Below, piece after piece: positions 1-4,988 of a stretch of 15,307 bases of DNA. The notes beneath the pieces were generated by a model. That model was not told where the DNA came from and ran no database searches. It worked only from the letters and a program-made list of their open reading frames with translations. The translations under genes and the position numbers were made by a program. Source of the stretch: JBQTII01 sp052387905 (GTDB lineage Bacteria; Actinomycetota; Actinomycetes; Sporichthyales; Sporichthyaceae); the NCBI GenBank assembly GCA_052387905.1, contig JBQTIR010000059.1:1-15307 (forward strand), read 5' to 3'. Each line of letters begins with the position of its first letter. Positions within the stretch are counted from its first letter, which is position 1.

Positions 1-150
1 ACCCGGCAGAACAGCAGACCGGTCACCGAAGCACGCCCGACGCTTCCGCGGAAGCGCCCACGACCAAATCCGGCTCACCGAACCCTCTCAGCACCGGTTT
101 CAGAATCTTTGTGAATCACCAGGGCTAATCCGGCCCGCCATACCCCCCAA

Positions 151-232
151 TCACCCCCTGCGCGCCCGCCTGCGCGGCTCCCATGCCGTGCCCGGTGTCC
201 TGGTAGGGGGTGAACGCTCACGGGGCGTTCAC
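151..232. repeat. Nested inverted repeats
   Basis: TCACCCCCT at 151-159 is the exact reverse complement of AGGGGGTGA at 205-213. The right arm overlaps a second perfect inverted repeat: GTGAACGC at 210-217 and GCGTTCAC at 225-232 with a 7-nt spacer. The arms could pair in RNA or act as protein sites. There is no T-tract, so a simple intrinsic terminator is unlikely. Confidence 0.55.
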
Positions 233-303
233 AGTCGTCTAGATCAGATGAATTACAGGGGGAGGGTGCCGAGGGGGGCCGGTCGAAAGTCTGAGATCCG
301 CCG

Positions 304-318
304 AGGGGGTGCACCCCT
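304..318. repeat. 12-bp palindrome with flanking AGGGGGTG motif
   Basis: GGGGTGCACCCC at 306-317 is a perfect palindrome. The octamer AGGGGGTG here (304-311) also occurs at 205-212 and inverted at 152-159, giving three copies in about 160 bp. This suggests a binding site for an element-encoded protein, but no factor can be named. Confidence 0.45.
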
Positions 319-406
319 GACCCCTCCATTTTCCCCACTCTGACCGACTCACTGGCCGATCGGATGAGCCGTCCATGGGCCGAACGGTCAGGACTTTGCC
401 ATGCGG

Positions 407-434
407 TGTATGTCAGACACCTGTTCGACATACA
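407..434. promoter_or_regulatory. 28-bp imperfect palindrome over the recombinase promoter
   Basis: Outer arms TGTATGTC (407-414) and GACATACA (427-434) are perfectly complementary, ACA/TGT pairs inside, and the centre is the dinucleotide CC at 420-421. Only two positions per arm break the symmetry. Size and geometry match a subsite bound by a serine-recombinase dimer and also fit an autoregulatory operator. It overlaps the putative -10 (TACATT, 431-436), so binding would block the promoter. A role as crossover or operator site is inference. Confidence 0.55.
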
Positions 435-443
435 TTCAGGCCA
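431..443 (+). promoter_or_regulatory. Putative -10 and leaderless start of the recombinase gene
   Basis: TACATT (431-436) lies six bases before the ATG at 443, the spacing expected if transcription starts at or beside the A of the ATG, as in leaderless actinobacterial genes. No Shine-Dalgarno sequence precedes 443. The -10 is a weak match and no clear -35 is seen. Confidence 0.35.
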
Positions 444-1123
444 TGACTAAGCGCCAGCTACGCACCCGCCGCACCGCCATGGCCGCCTCTGCCGTGATCT
501 ATCTCCGCGTCTCAACCGAGGAGCAAGCGAAGTCTGGCGCTGGCCTGGACGCGCAAGAGGCAGAGTGCCGGGCGTACGCGGAACGTAACGGCATGACCGT
601 TGTTGAGGTCATCCGGGAAGAGCCGGTATCAGGGAAGGTGCACCCTGCGAAGCGCACCGGCTACACGCGGGCTATGGAACTACTGGACGCCTGCGAGGCC
701 GGAACATTGTTGGTGCGTCGCCTTGATCGTGTCTCTCGCCGCCTGCGGCACACCCTGGACGTTGTGGACGCGGCAGACGCGGCCGGGTGGACGATCGCCA
801 CCACGGATGGCAAGGTCGACACGGCTACGGCATCGGGACGCTTACACCTGAACATGATGGCGACCATTGCGGAGTTTGAGCGCGAGGTCACGGGCGAACG
901 AACCAAAGAGGCTTTGGCCTCGCTCAAGGCCTCCGGGGTCAAGCTAGGTGCGCAGGTGCAGATCTCCGATGAGATCGCCGACCGGATCGTCTCGGAGCAC
1001 CAGGACGGGCGCAGTATGCGCGCTATCGCGGCCACGCTGACCGCAGAGGGCATCCCGACGGCCAAGGGTGGCGCCTGGTCGCACGCGACCGTTCAGGCCG
1101 TCATTAGGCGAGTGGCTAGCTAG
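443..1123 (+). CDS. Small serine recombinase (resolvase/invertase family)
   Basis: DNA recombinase of the serine family, 226 aa from this start. The N-terminal resolvase domain spans about residues 17-160: the YLRVS motif carries the catalytic Ser24 and Arg22, LDRVSRR at 94-100 supplies the conserved Asp and Arg residues, and FEREVTGERT marks the start of the long dimerisation helix. The C-terminal 50 residues (DEIADRIV... to GGAWSHATVQAVIRR) look like the HTH and start of the Recombinase domain of large serine integrases, but the zinc and coiled-coil parts are absent. It is intermediate between classical resolvases (about 185 aa) and large integrases (over 450 aa). I chose ATG 443 because of the leaderless promoter; ATG 401 would put the start inside the 28-bp palindrome and ATG 479 is also possible. 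As the only recombinase in view, it is the best candidate for moving the element. Whether it integrates or resolves cannot be told. Confidence 0.9.
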   Translation: MTKRQLRTRRTAMAASAVIYLRVSTEEQAKSGAGLDAQEAECRAYAERNGMTVVEVIREEPVSGKVHPAKRTGYTRAMELLDACEAGTLLVRRLDRVSRRLRHTLDVVDAADAAGWTIATTDGKVDTATASGRLHLNMMATIAEFEREVTGERTKEALASLKASGVKLGAQVQISDEIADRIVSEHQDGRSMRAIAATLTAEGIPTAKGGAWSHATVQAVIRRVAS

Positions 1124-1130
1124 AGCGGGG

Positions 1131-1153
1131 GCGAATCCGCGAAAGGAATTCGC
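1131..1153 (+). terminator. Hairpin after the recombinase gene
   Basis: GCGAATCC (1131-1138) pairs with GGAATTCGC (1145-1153) with one bulged base and a GCGAAA loop, 7 nt after the recombinase stop codon. No T-run follows, so it is either a weak terminator or an mRNA-stabilising hairpin separating the recombinase transcript from the next operon. Confidence 0.4.
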
Positions 1154-1206
1154 AGGCCGGATTTAGGCATGCTCAGCACCGCTCTCATTCTCAGGTAATT
1201 CAGCTG

Positions 1207-1223
1207 TGGGGGATATTCCCCCA
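1207..1223. promoter_or_regulatory. Palindromic operator before the element operon
   Basis: TGGGGGATATTCCCCCA is a perfect inverted repeat of seven bases around a 3-bp centre. It lies just upstream of the -10 of the next gene, at the expected -35 position. A repressor or activator bound here would control the whole operon. The BldC-like product of the first gene is a candidate ligand, by inference. Confidence 0.55.
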
Positions 1224-1231
1224 TCATATGT

Positions 1232-1246
1232 TATTATCTATATATG
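1232..1246 (+). promoter_or_regulatory. Leaderless promoter of the element operon
   Basis: The AT-rich block at 1226-1245 contains TATTAT (1232-1237), five of six matches to the -10 consensus, with six bases before ATG 1244. There is no Shine-Dalgarno sequence, so a leaderless transcript is the simplest reading. This is the most AT-rich spot in the region. Confidence 0.5.
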
Positions 1247-1561
1247 GATACTCCACTTAGCATTCCTGATCCGGTCGAGGCCGTGGCCCGGGCCAATCGT
1301 CCCGAGACTGCACCGCCGGAATCCGGTGCTGAGACGGCCCCGCAGATCGTGGCAACCCTCACCGTCGGCGAGACGGCCCGGCGGTTCGCCGTCGCTGAGA
1401 ACACCATCGCGCGATGGTGCGACTCCGGTTACCTCAAGGCCACGCGCACCGCGGGCGGGCATCGGCGTATCGATGCGGCGCACGCTAACCGTGTCCTGGT
1501 CGAACGATGGGCGCAGGAGATCACGCCCACTGTCACACCCGGCACCGAGGGTGCGGAATGA
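1244..1561 (+). CDS. BldC/MerR-like helix-turn-helix protein, possible excisionase or regulator
   Basis: DNA-binding protein of 105 aa. Residues 38-76 (TLTVGETARRFAVAENTIARW followed by a GYL...TAGGHRRI wing) form the winged HTH typical of BldC, MerR N-termini and excisionase-like proteins; GGHRR is the usual wing signature. The first 35 residues are Pro/Glu/Ala-rich and probably disordered. There is no MerR effector domain, so it is a BldC-type single-domain protein. It is the first gene of a coupled operon; the next gene starts in an ATGA overlap at its stop. In integrative elements such proteins act as excision factors or operon regulators, here possibly through the palindrome at 1207-1223. 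The family call is seen in the sequence; the excisionase role is inferred. Confidence 0.85.
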   Translation: MDTPLSIPDPVEAVARANRPETAPPESGAETAPQIVATLTVGETARRFAVAENTIARWCDSGYLKATRTAGGHRRIDAAHANRVLVERWAQEITPTVTPGTEGAE

Positions 1562-1713
1562 GCAACTCGCTATGCGGGTCGCGGGTGGTCCCTATGGCCA
1601 CCGTCGACGGTGGGCGCATAGCGGGGGCACTGGGGGCGGTGGGCATTAGGCACGCCCTTCGCGTTGTGCAGGCGACGCCCCTGGTGCCATCTTTCGACCG
1701 GGCCACGCCATGA
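1558..1713 (+). CDS. 51-aa hypothetical protein of the element operon
   Basis: Small ORF starting at an ATG that overlaps the previous stop (ATGA, 1558-1561) and ending in a TGA that overlaps the next start (ATGA, 1710-1713). This double coupling is the main evidence that it is real. The product begins MSNSLCGSRVVPMATVDGG and continues with an Ala/Gly/Val-rich stretch (residues 20-38); it has one Cys and no recognisable domain. It is not clearly a membrane segment, because Arg and His interrupt the hydrophobic part. It could instead act as a translational bridge between the two HTH genes. Function unknown. Confidence 0.5.
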   Translation: MSNSLCGSRVVPMATVDGGRIAGALGAVGIRHALRVVQATPLVPSFDRATP

Positions 1714-1940
1714 CGCCGCCGCCGCTACGCGCGTACATGACCCGCTCCGAGGCCGCTGAGTTGATCGGATGCCGCCCGGATGATCTCGATCTCCTGATCG
1801 CCGCTGCGGTGCTCCCCGCACCCGTTGTGGTCGGCGCACCGGCTGGCCCCGTGGCCGGATGGGACACCGCGTCAGTGTTCGCCGTCGCTGCCGAGGCCGC
1901 GGTCCGGCTGGCCGCATTTTCCGCCCGGGAAGATGACTGA
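1710..1940 (+). CDS. Small HTH protein, possible AlpA/excisionase-like
   Basis: 76-aa protein. Residues 9-30 (YMTRSEAAELIGCRPDDLDLL) resemble the first helices of AlpA/HTH_17-type excisionase folds, where MTRxEAAELLG is the usual opening. Then comes a short Pro/Val/Gly-rich loop, a GWDTASVFAVAAEA segment in the place where such proteins carry the wing and last helix, and an Ala-rich end. Its start overlaps the previous stop by 4 nt and its TGA shares one base with the next ATG (TGATG, 1938-1942). It may pair with the BldC-like protein in controlling excision or the operon. The similarity is weak and partial, so the function is tentative; the coding call is stronger than the family call. Confidence 0.7.
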   Translation: MTPPPLRAYMTRSEAAELIGCRPDDLDLLIAAAVLPAPVVVGAPAGPVAGWDTASVFAVAAEAAVRLAAFSAREDD

Positions 1941-2065
1941 TGGCTGCCCGCCTGCAGATCCCGGAATTCAGCGGCTCTGCCTATCACCGGGTTGGGGAAA
2001 ATTGGCCTAGTCATCGCGGGAAGCGGCGCAAGCGGCACCGCCGTTGGAAAAGTAGCGTGAGATGA
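1940..2065 (+). CDS. 41-aa highly basic protein
   Basis: Small ORF whose ATG overlaps the preceding TGA (TGATG) and whose TGA overlaps the next ATG (ATGA, 2062-2065). The C-terminal half is strongly basic (HRGKRRKRHRRWK, about residues 25-37), while the first 20 residues are neutral. Such a charge cluster suits binding of DNA or RNA. No family is recognised. The exact fit between two genes in the same coupling style supports a real gene, although a high-GC frame can produce Arg-rich translations by chance. Confidence 0.5.
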   Translation: MAARLQIPEFSGSAYHRVGENWPSHRGKRRKRHRRWKSSVR

Positions 2066-3258
2066 AGAGCGCACCCTTCCGAGGCTGGAGCACGCCTCGC
2101 GTCGCCATCGTTCGCCCTGGCGAGCTTGCCTGTCTCGCCTGCGGAATCAGCACCGCGCCGGACCCCGAGACTGAGCCGACGCTGATCCCCACCCGGCACC
2201 CGTCCAACCCGGATAGGGCGGGTGCTCCCGTGCTGCTCACCCGGTGCCCGCCATGCGCCGCGAGGTTCGCCATGGTCGCGCCGTGGGCCACTAAGAGCCC
2301 GACGAATATCGCCGCACTCAACTCGGGCGGGCCTAATGCGCACACTGCCGCTGCCCGTGCTGAGAGCTTGACCTGCGCCGCCGAACTACTCGGATTCGTC
2401 GGCAGCATCGGCCCGGATCTGTTCCGCGCGGCTGGCCTCATGCCCCATGATCCGGCGGGCCCCGGCTGGACGGTGCGCTACGCCGATCAGCCGAACCTGC
2501 AGGCTGGCCGGTGCTCAGAAATCCCGTGGGGTCATGTCTCGCGCGAGGTCATGGCCGCCTTGGCGCTGCTCCGAGATGACGCACTCGCCATCGACTCCGG
2601 TGCTCCCCGGATGGTGCATGCGGCCAGCGCGCGGCACCTCATTTTCGGTGTCGGACCGGACGACGATCTGATTGTTTCGGGGTGCGCTTGCTGCGGTGTC
2701 GATGCGGCCCCCGCGCCTCGCCCTGGTGCCCGCGATTCGGAGATCTGGACGCCCTGGAGCGCATCGGCCAGCGCGTTCCCCGCGTCTGTCCATCGAGGCC
2801 GGGCTAGCGGATGGGTGCACGGTTTGACGTGCCCGCAGTGCACCCCGCATGCCGCCGAACATGGGCCCGCCGGGGAGCTAGTGGAGTCATTAGTAAGTCA
2901 TCTGTTTAGCAACCTCGCAGACGGCTCTGTAATCGAGGACGCCGCCGCGCTGCTCTGGTGTGCGGTCGTTATCCGTGCGCGCCGCTACGGGGCACCTGAG
3001 CCCGTTTCTGCGGGTGCATGGGCGCATCTGCCCCGTGATAGCGCGGGGGAATTGATCGAGCCGACCCTCACCCGGAGCATTGAGATCCCTACGCCGCCGA
3101 AACTGTCCGGGGTGCAGGTGCTCGCTGCCCGGCTGGCGCGGATGGACCTCGCCGAGACGGACGCGCTACTAGATCGTCTGAATGGTGCGCCCGCCCGTGC
3201 CCGGCTGGCCGATGGCCTAGTCGAGATGGACGACGGCACCCGGGGTTACCGGCTATGA
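2062..3258 (+). CDS. 398-aa protein with two CxxC...CxxC zinc-ribbon-like pairs, unknown function
   Basis: The largest gene of the element; I recognise no known family. It carries two similar metal-binding arrangements: CLAC (Cys24, Cys27) with CPPC (Cys62, Cys65), and CACC (Cys208, Cys211) with CPQC (Cys257, Cys260). Pairs of CxxC knuckles 35-46 residues apart are typical of structural zinc ribbons, and the repetition suggests a duplicated module. Between them lies a mostly helical Ala-rich region (95-180). The C-terminal third (residues 275-390) has predicted helices and a segment LSGVQVLAARLARMDLAETDALLDRL without cysteines. It starts in an ATGA overlap and ends in another (3255-3258). In satellite-like elements this slot often holds a replication or host-takeover protein, but no primase, helicase or nuclease motif is visible, so I assign no function. 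Confidence 0.85.
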   Translation: MKSAPFRGWSTPRVAIVRPGELACLACGISTAPDPETEPTLIPTRHPSNPDRAGAPVLLTRCPPCAARFAMVAPWATKSPTNIAALNSGGPNAHTAAARAESLTCAAELLGFVGSIGPDLFRAAGLMPHDPAGPGWTVRYADQPNLQAGRCSEIPWGHVSREVMAALALLRDDALAIDSGAPRMVHAASARHLIFGVGPDDDLIVSGCACCGVDAAPAPRPGARDSEIWTPWSASASAFPASVHRGRASGWVHGLTCPQCTPHAAEHGPAGELVESLVSHLFSNLADGSVIEDAAALLWCAVVIRARRYGAPEPVSAGAWAHLPRDSAGELIEPTLTRSIEIPTPPKLSGVQVLAARLARMDLAETDALLDRLNGAPARARLADGLVEMDDGTRGYRL

Positions 3259-3392
3259 CTTCCCGCACTCTCGCGGTCACGCCGATGAGCCCCGGCGCGA
3301 TGGCAGCATCCGAGATTGCGGGAGCGGCCCCGGCGGGCTTTCGTGAGCAATGCCGGGGCCGACACCATCGAGGCGCACCGTGTCTGAGCTAG
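3255..3392 (+). CDS. 45-aa hypothetical ORF overlapping two genes
   Basis: Begins at an ATG inside the ATGA overlap with the 398-aa gene and ends at TAG 3390-3392, just inside the next gene if that starts at GTG 3380. The product (MTSRTLAVTPMSPGAMAASE...) is Ala/Pro-rich with a basic Arg/His tail and two Cys; no domain is recognised. It fills the only gap (about 120 bp) in an otherwise gapless operon. Coupling is the only positive evidence. It may be a real microprotein or just a translational bridge. Confidence 0.35.
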   Translation: MTSRTLAVTPMSPGAMAASEIAGAAPAGFREQCRGRHHRGAPCLS

Positions 3393-3910
3393 CGAAGCGG
3401 AGCGCCATCCGGGGTCAGCTGAGCCCGGCGCAGAGGCAGGCGGTCGGACTGTTTGCATGCGGTGCGACCGTGGCCGTCGTCGCCGCTGAGACGGGCGTAT
3501 CCCCGTCCACCATCCGCAAGTGGAAAAACGATGATCGTTTCGCCCGCGAGGTAGATCTCGCCTGCCGGGAGATTCAGCAATCCGTGGTGCGCCAGCTGGC
3601 CGCACGCCTGCCCGGCGTAATAACCTCGCTCGCCGACGACGCGATGGATCCGGCTCTGCGCCCGAGTGAACGCACCGCGGCGGCGAAGGTGCTACTCGAC
3701 CGGCTACCCCTGTCCAACGTGACCGCGTATGAGACCGGCGCGGCCCGCCAGACTGCCCGCGATGACGCCTCGCCGCACCCCGTGGAGACGGCCACGCTGC
3801 AGGCCATTTGGGGAATGATGACGGAGACGGCCCGGCTCAACGACGCTAACGCGCAGAGGGTGCGGGCCAGCCTGGAGCACCCGCCCATCGTCGGCGAGAT
3901 CGACCCTTAG
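3380..3910 (+). CDS. Terminase small subunit-like helix-turn-helix protein
   Basis: 176-aa DNA-binding protein. Residues 14-60 (LSPAQRQAVGLFACGATVAVV, then ETGVSPSTIRKWKNDDRFAREV) form a resolvase/homeodomain-like HTH as in phage small terminases. Next come a long helix (61-85) and the pattern 'LADDAMDPALRPSERTAAAKVLLDRL' split over residues 84-109, which in this family forms the oligomerisation region. The C-terminal part (120-176) is not conserved. TerS proteins recognise the packaging site and recruit the large terminase. Here no large terminase, portal or capsid gene is in view, so it may redirect a helper phage's packaging, or simply be a regulator. I chose GTG 3380 because GAGG lies 7 nt upstream; ATG 3350 in the same frame is possible but has no ribosome binding site. 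It is the last gene before the element boundary. Confidence 0.75.
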   Translation: MSELAKRSAIRGQLSPAQRQAVGLFACGATVAVVAAETGVSPSTIRKWKNDDRFAREVDLACREIQQSVVRQLAARLPGVITSLADDAMDPALRPSERTAAAKVLLDRLPLSNVTAYETGAARQTARDDASPHPVETATLQAIWGMMTETARLNDANAQRVRASLEHPPIVGEIDP

Positions 3911-3931
3911 GGGCATCTGCTCATCTGAATG
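3911..3931. other. Probable right attachment junction of the element
   Basis: Between the TerS-like stop (3908-3910) and the flavodoxin remnant there are fewer than 20 bp, including CATCTG twice (3914-3919 and 3922-3927). An in-frame TGA (3926-3928) sits directly before the first flavodoxin codon. The junction therefore falls close to 3928, but the core sequence cannot be set without the left end or an empty site. Confidence 0.5.
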
Positions 3932-4186
3932 TCCGGTGCCCTCAAGCACTTCTTCGACCAGATCTACTACCCGGTCCTCGACGACACCCGCGCCCTGCCC
4001 TACGGCCTCTACGTCCACGGCAACCTCGGCCTCGAGGGCGCGGTGCGCGCGGTCGAGTCGATCGCCGGGGGGCTGGGCTGGGTCCGCGCCGCCGCCCCGG
4101 TCGAGGTCGCCGGCGCCCCGGACAAGGCCGCGCTGGAGCAACTCTGGGAGCTCGGCGCCACCCTCGCCGCCTCGCTGATGCCCTGA
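3929..4186 (+). pseudogene. C-terminal half of a flavodoxin/NADPH-dependent FMN reductase family gene, interrupted by the element
   Basis: The 85-residue frame starts MSGALKHFFDQIYYPV, which matches the middle of flavodoxin-family proteins, where a GxPxYxGxMSGALKxFxD loop contacts FMN. It continues through the last beta strand (ALPYGLYVHGNLGLEGAVR) and C-terminal helix to a normal end. Full members are about 150-190 aa; the first half with the phosphate-binding loop is missing. The upstream in-frame codon is a stop and there is no ribosome binding site, so it is probably not expressed as a working enzyme. The adjacent integrative element explains the loss. The missing half should lie left of the element, outside the window. 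Family assignment is from motif memory. Confidence 0.7.
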
Positions 4187-4233
4187 TCTTCGTGCCGCCG
4201 CCCCACGAGAGCCGACTCTGGTCGCCGCGCCGC

Positions 4234-4255
4234 CCTATCACCTGGTGGCGATAGG
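4234..4255. terminator. Hairpin between convergent genes
   Basis: CCTATCACC (4234-4242) pairs with GGCGATAGG (4247-4255) around a TGGT loop with a single mismatch. It lies between the ends of the convergent flavodoxin remnant and vapC genes, where a bidirectional terminator would be expected. There is no T-tract, which is common in high-GC actinobacteria. Confidence 0.4.
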
Positions 4256-4278
4256 TCCGCCACGCAGCCGGAGTCCGG

Positions 4279-4698
4279 TCACGGCTCGAGGGCGAAGCCC
4301 ATCACGCGGAAGTCGTTGTCCAGGCCGAAGACCGCGTCGGTCTTGCGCTCGGTGGCGATTACCGCGCCGATCGCGTCGGCGAAGGACAGCATGAGGTCGG
4401 CGTAACGCTCCATCACCTCGAAGGCGGCGGCCCGCGCTTTGGTGTCGCCGTCGCGAATGATCAGGGTCCGCTGCTCGGTGGCCTGGTCGAGCAGCGTGCG
4501 GAAGCCCCGGACGGCCGGCAACCCCGCGTCGTACCGCAACCGGGTCACCGTTTCGGAGATCACCGCATCGCTGGTGATCAGCAATGCCCGCTCCGCACGG
4601 AGCTCGCGGGCATGCGCACTGACCGCGGCGTGCGCGTCATCGCGCGCGTACAACAGGGCGATGAACGCGCCGGTGTCGACGTAGAGCGTGCGGCTCAC
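4279..4698 (-). CDS. vapC: PIN-domain ribonuclease toxin (VapC family)
   Basis: 139-aa toxin of a type II VapBC module. PIN-domain acidic residues are in place: Asp8 in YVDTGAFIA, Glu49 in ISET, Asp108 in SFADAIGA and Asp127/Asp129 in GLDNDF, which together bind the metal ions for RNA cleavage. Length is normal for VapC. Its ATG overlaps the stop of the upstream antitoxin gene by 4 nt, the standard arrangement for translational coupling. VapC toxins cut specific tRNA or rRNA and are held inactive by the cognate VapB. The target cannot be predicted from this sequence. Confidence 0.93.
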   Translation of the reverse strand: MSRTLYVDTGAFIALLYARDDAHAAVSAHARELRAERALLITSDAVISETVTRLRYDAGLPAVRGFRTLLDQATEQRTLIIRDGDTKARAAAFEVMERYADLMLSFADAIGAVIATERKTDAVFGLDNDFRVMGFALEP

Positions 4699-4946
4699 CC
4701 GCGGGCCGACCCGTAGAGGTACACGTCGTGGTTGACGGCAACGTCCGTCGCGCCAGCCTCATCCGCCACCAGTCCGATCAGCGCGAGCAGCGGGTCGTCC
4801 TGATCACCGGGCGCCGGGTTGCGGCGGTCCAAGTACTCCCGCAGGGCCGCGCGCACGTGCTCGGCCTCAGAGCGCCCGGTCTGACCTGCGAGGACTCGCA
4901 AGCCGGCATTGAGATCGTCGTCGATGTACAGCTGCTTGCGGATCAT
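4695..4946 (-). CDS. vapB: Ribbon-helix-helix antitoxin (VapB/CopG type)
   Basis: 83-aa antitoxin. Residues 1-42 have the RHH pattern: a beta strand (RKQLYIDDDLNAGL), then helices covering LAGQTGRSEAEHVRAALREYLD. The remaining half is the flexible toxin-neutralising tail, rich in Asp, Leu and Ala. As a dimer it should bind the operator at its own start codon and repress the pair. The start ATG (4944-4946) lies 7 nt after a TATACT -10 sequence, so the transcript is probably leaderless. Confidence 0.9.
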   Translation of the reverse strand: MIRKQLYIDDDLNAGLRVLAGQTGRSEAEHVRAALREYLDRRNPAPGDQDDPLLALIGLVADEAGATDVAVNHDVYLYGSARG

Positions 4947-4959
4947 ACTCCGGAGTATA
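4945..4959 (-). promoter_or_regulatory. vapBC operator-promoter overlapping the start codon
   Basis: ATACTCCGGAGTAT at 4945-4958 is a perfect 14-bp palindrome covering two bases of the vapB start codon. On the minus strand the -10 hexamer TATACT (4959-4954) is inside it, seven bases before the ATG. A VapB-VapC complex bound here would block both the -10 and the transcription start. The arrangement is seen directly; the binding is inferred from how these modules work. Confidence 0.65.
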
Positions 4960-4988
4960 CATCGTGTGTCGTATCCCCCGGGGACGGC

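Larger units (their letters stand above)
1..400. other. Gene-free, repeat-rich left part of the integrative element
   Basis: I find no convincing gene here. One frame is open from the left edge to a TAA at 126-128 and could be the C-terminal tail of a gene outside the window, but two other frames are also open there, so this is not supported. From 150 to 435 there are several G-tract motifs and inverted repeats, listed separately. In an integrative element such a stretch next to the recombinase gene can hold an attachment site, an origin, a packaging site or an RNA. The sequence does not decide between these. The left end of the element is not visible. Confidence 0.5.

Noticed and set aside
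75..431. Minus-strand open frame of 118 codons divergent from the recombinase gene
   Set aside because: Translation has no recognisable domain and is composed of shadow-like Arg/Gly/Ser-rich sequence. Its start lies in the 28-bp palindrome, there is no ribosome binding site, and the DNA is full of G/C tracts.
244..3928. TCAGATGA at 244-251 and TCATCTGA at 3921-3928 as terminal inverted repeats of the element
   Set aside because: Only 8 bp match, which is expected by chance over 4 kb, and serine-recombinase elements do not need terminal inverted repeats.
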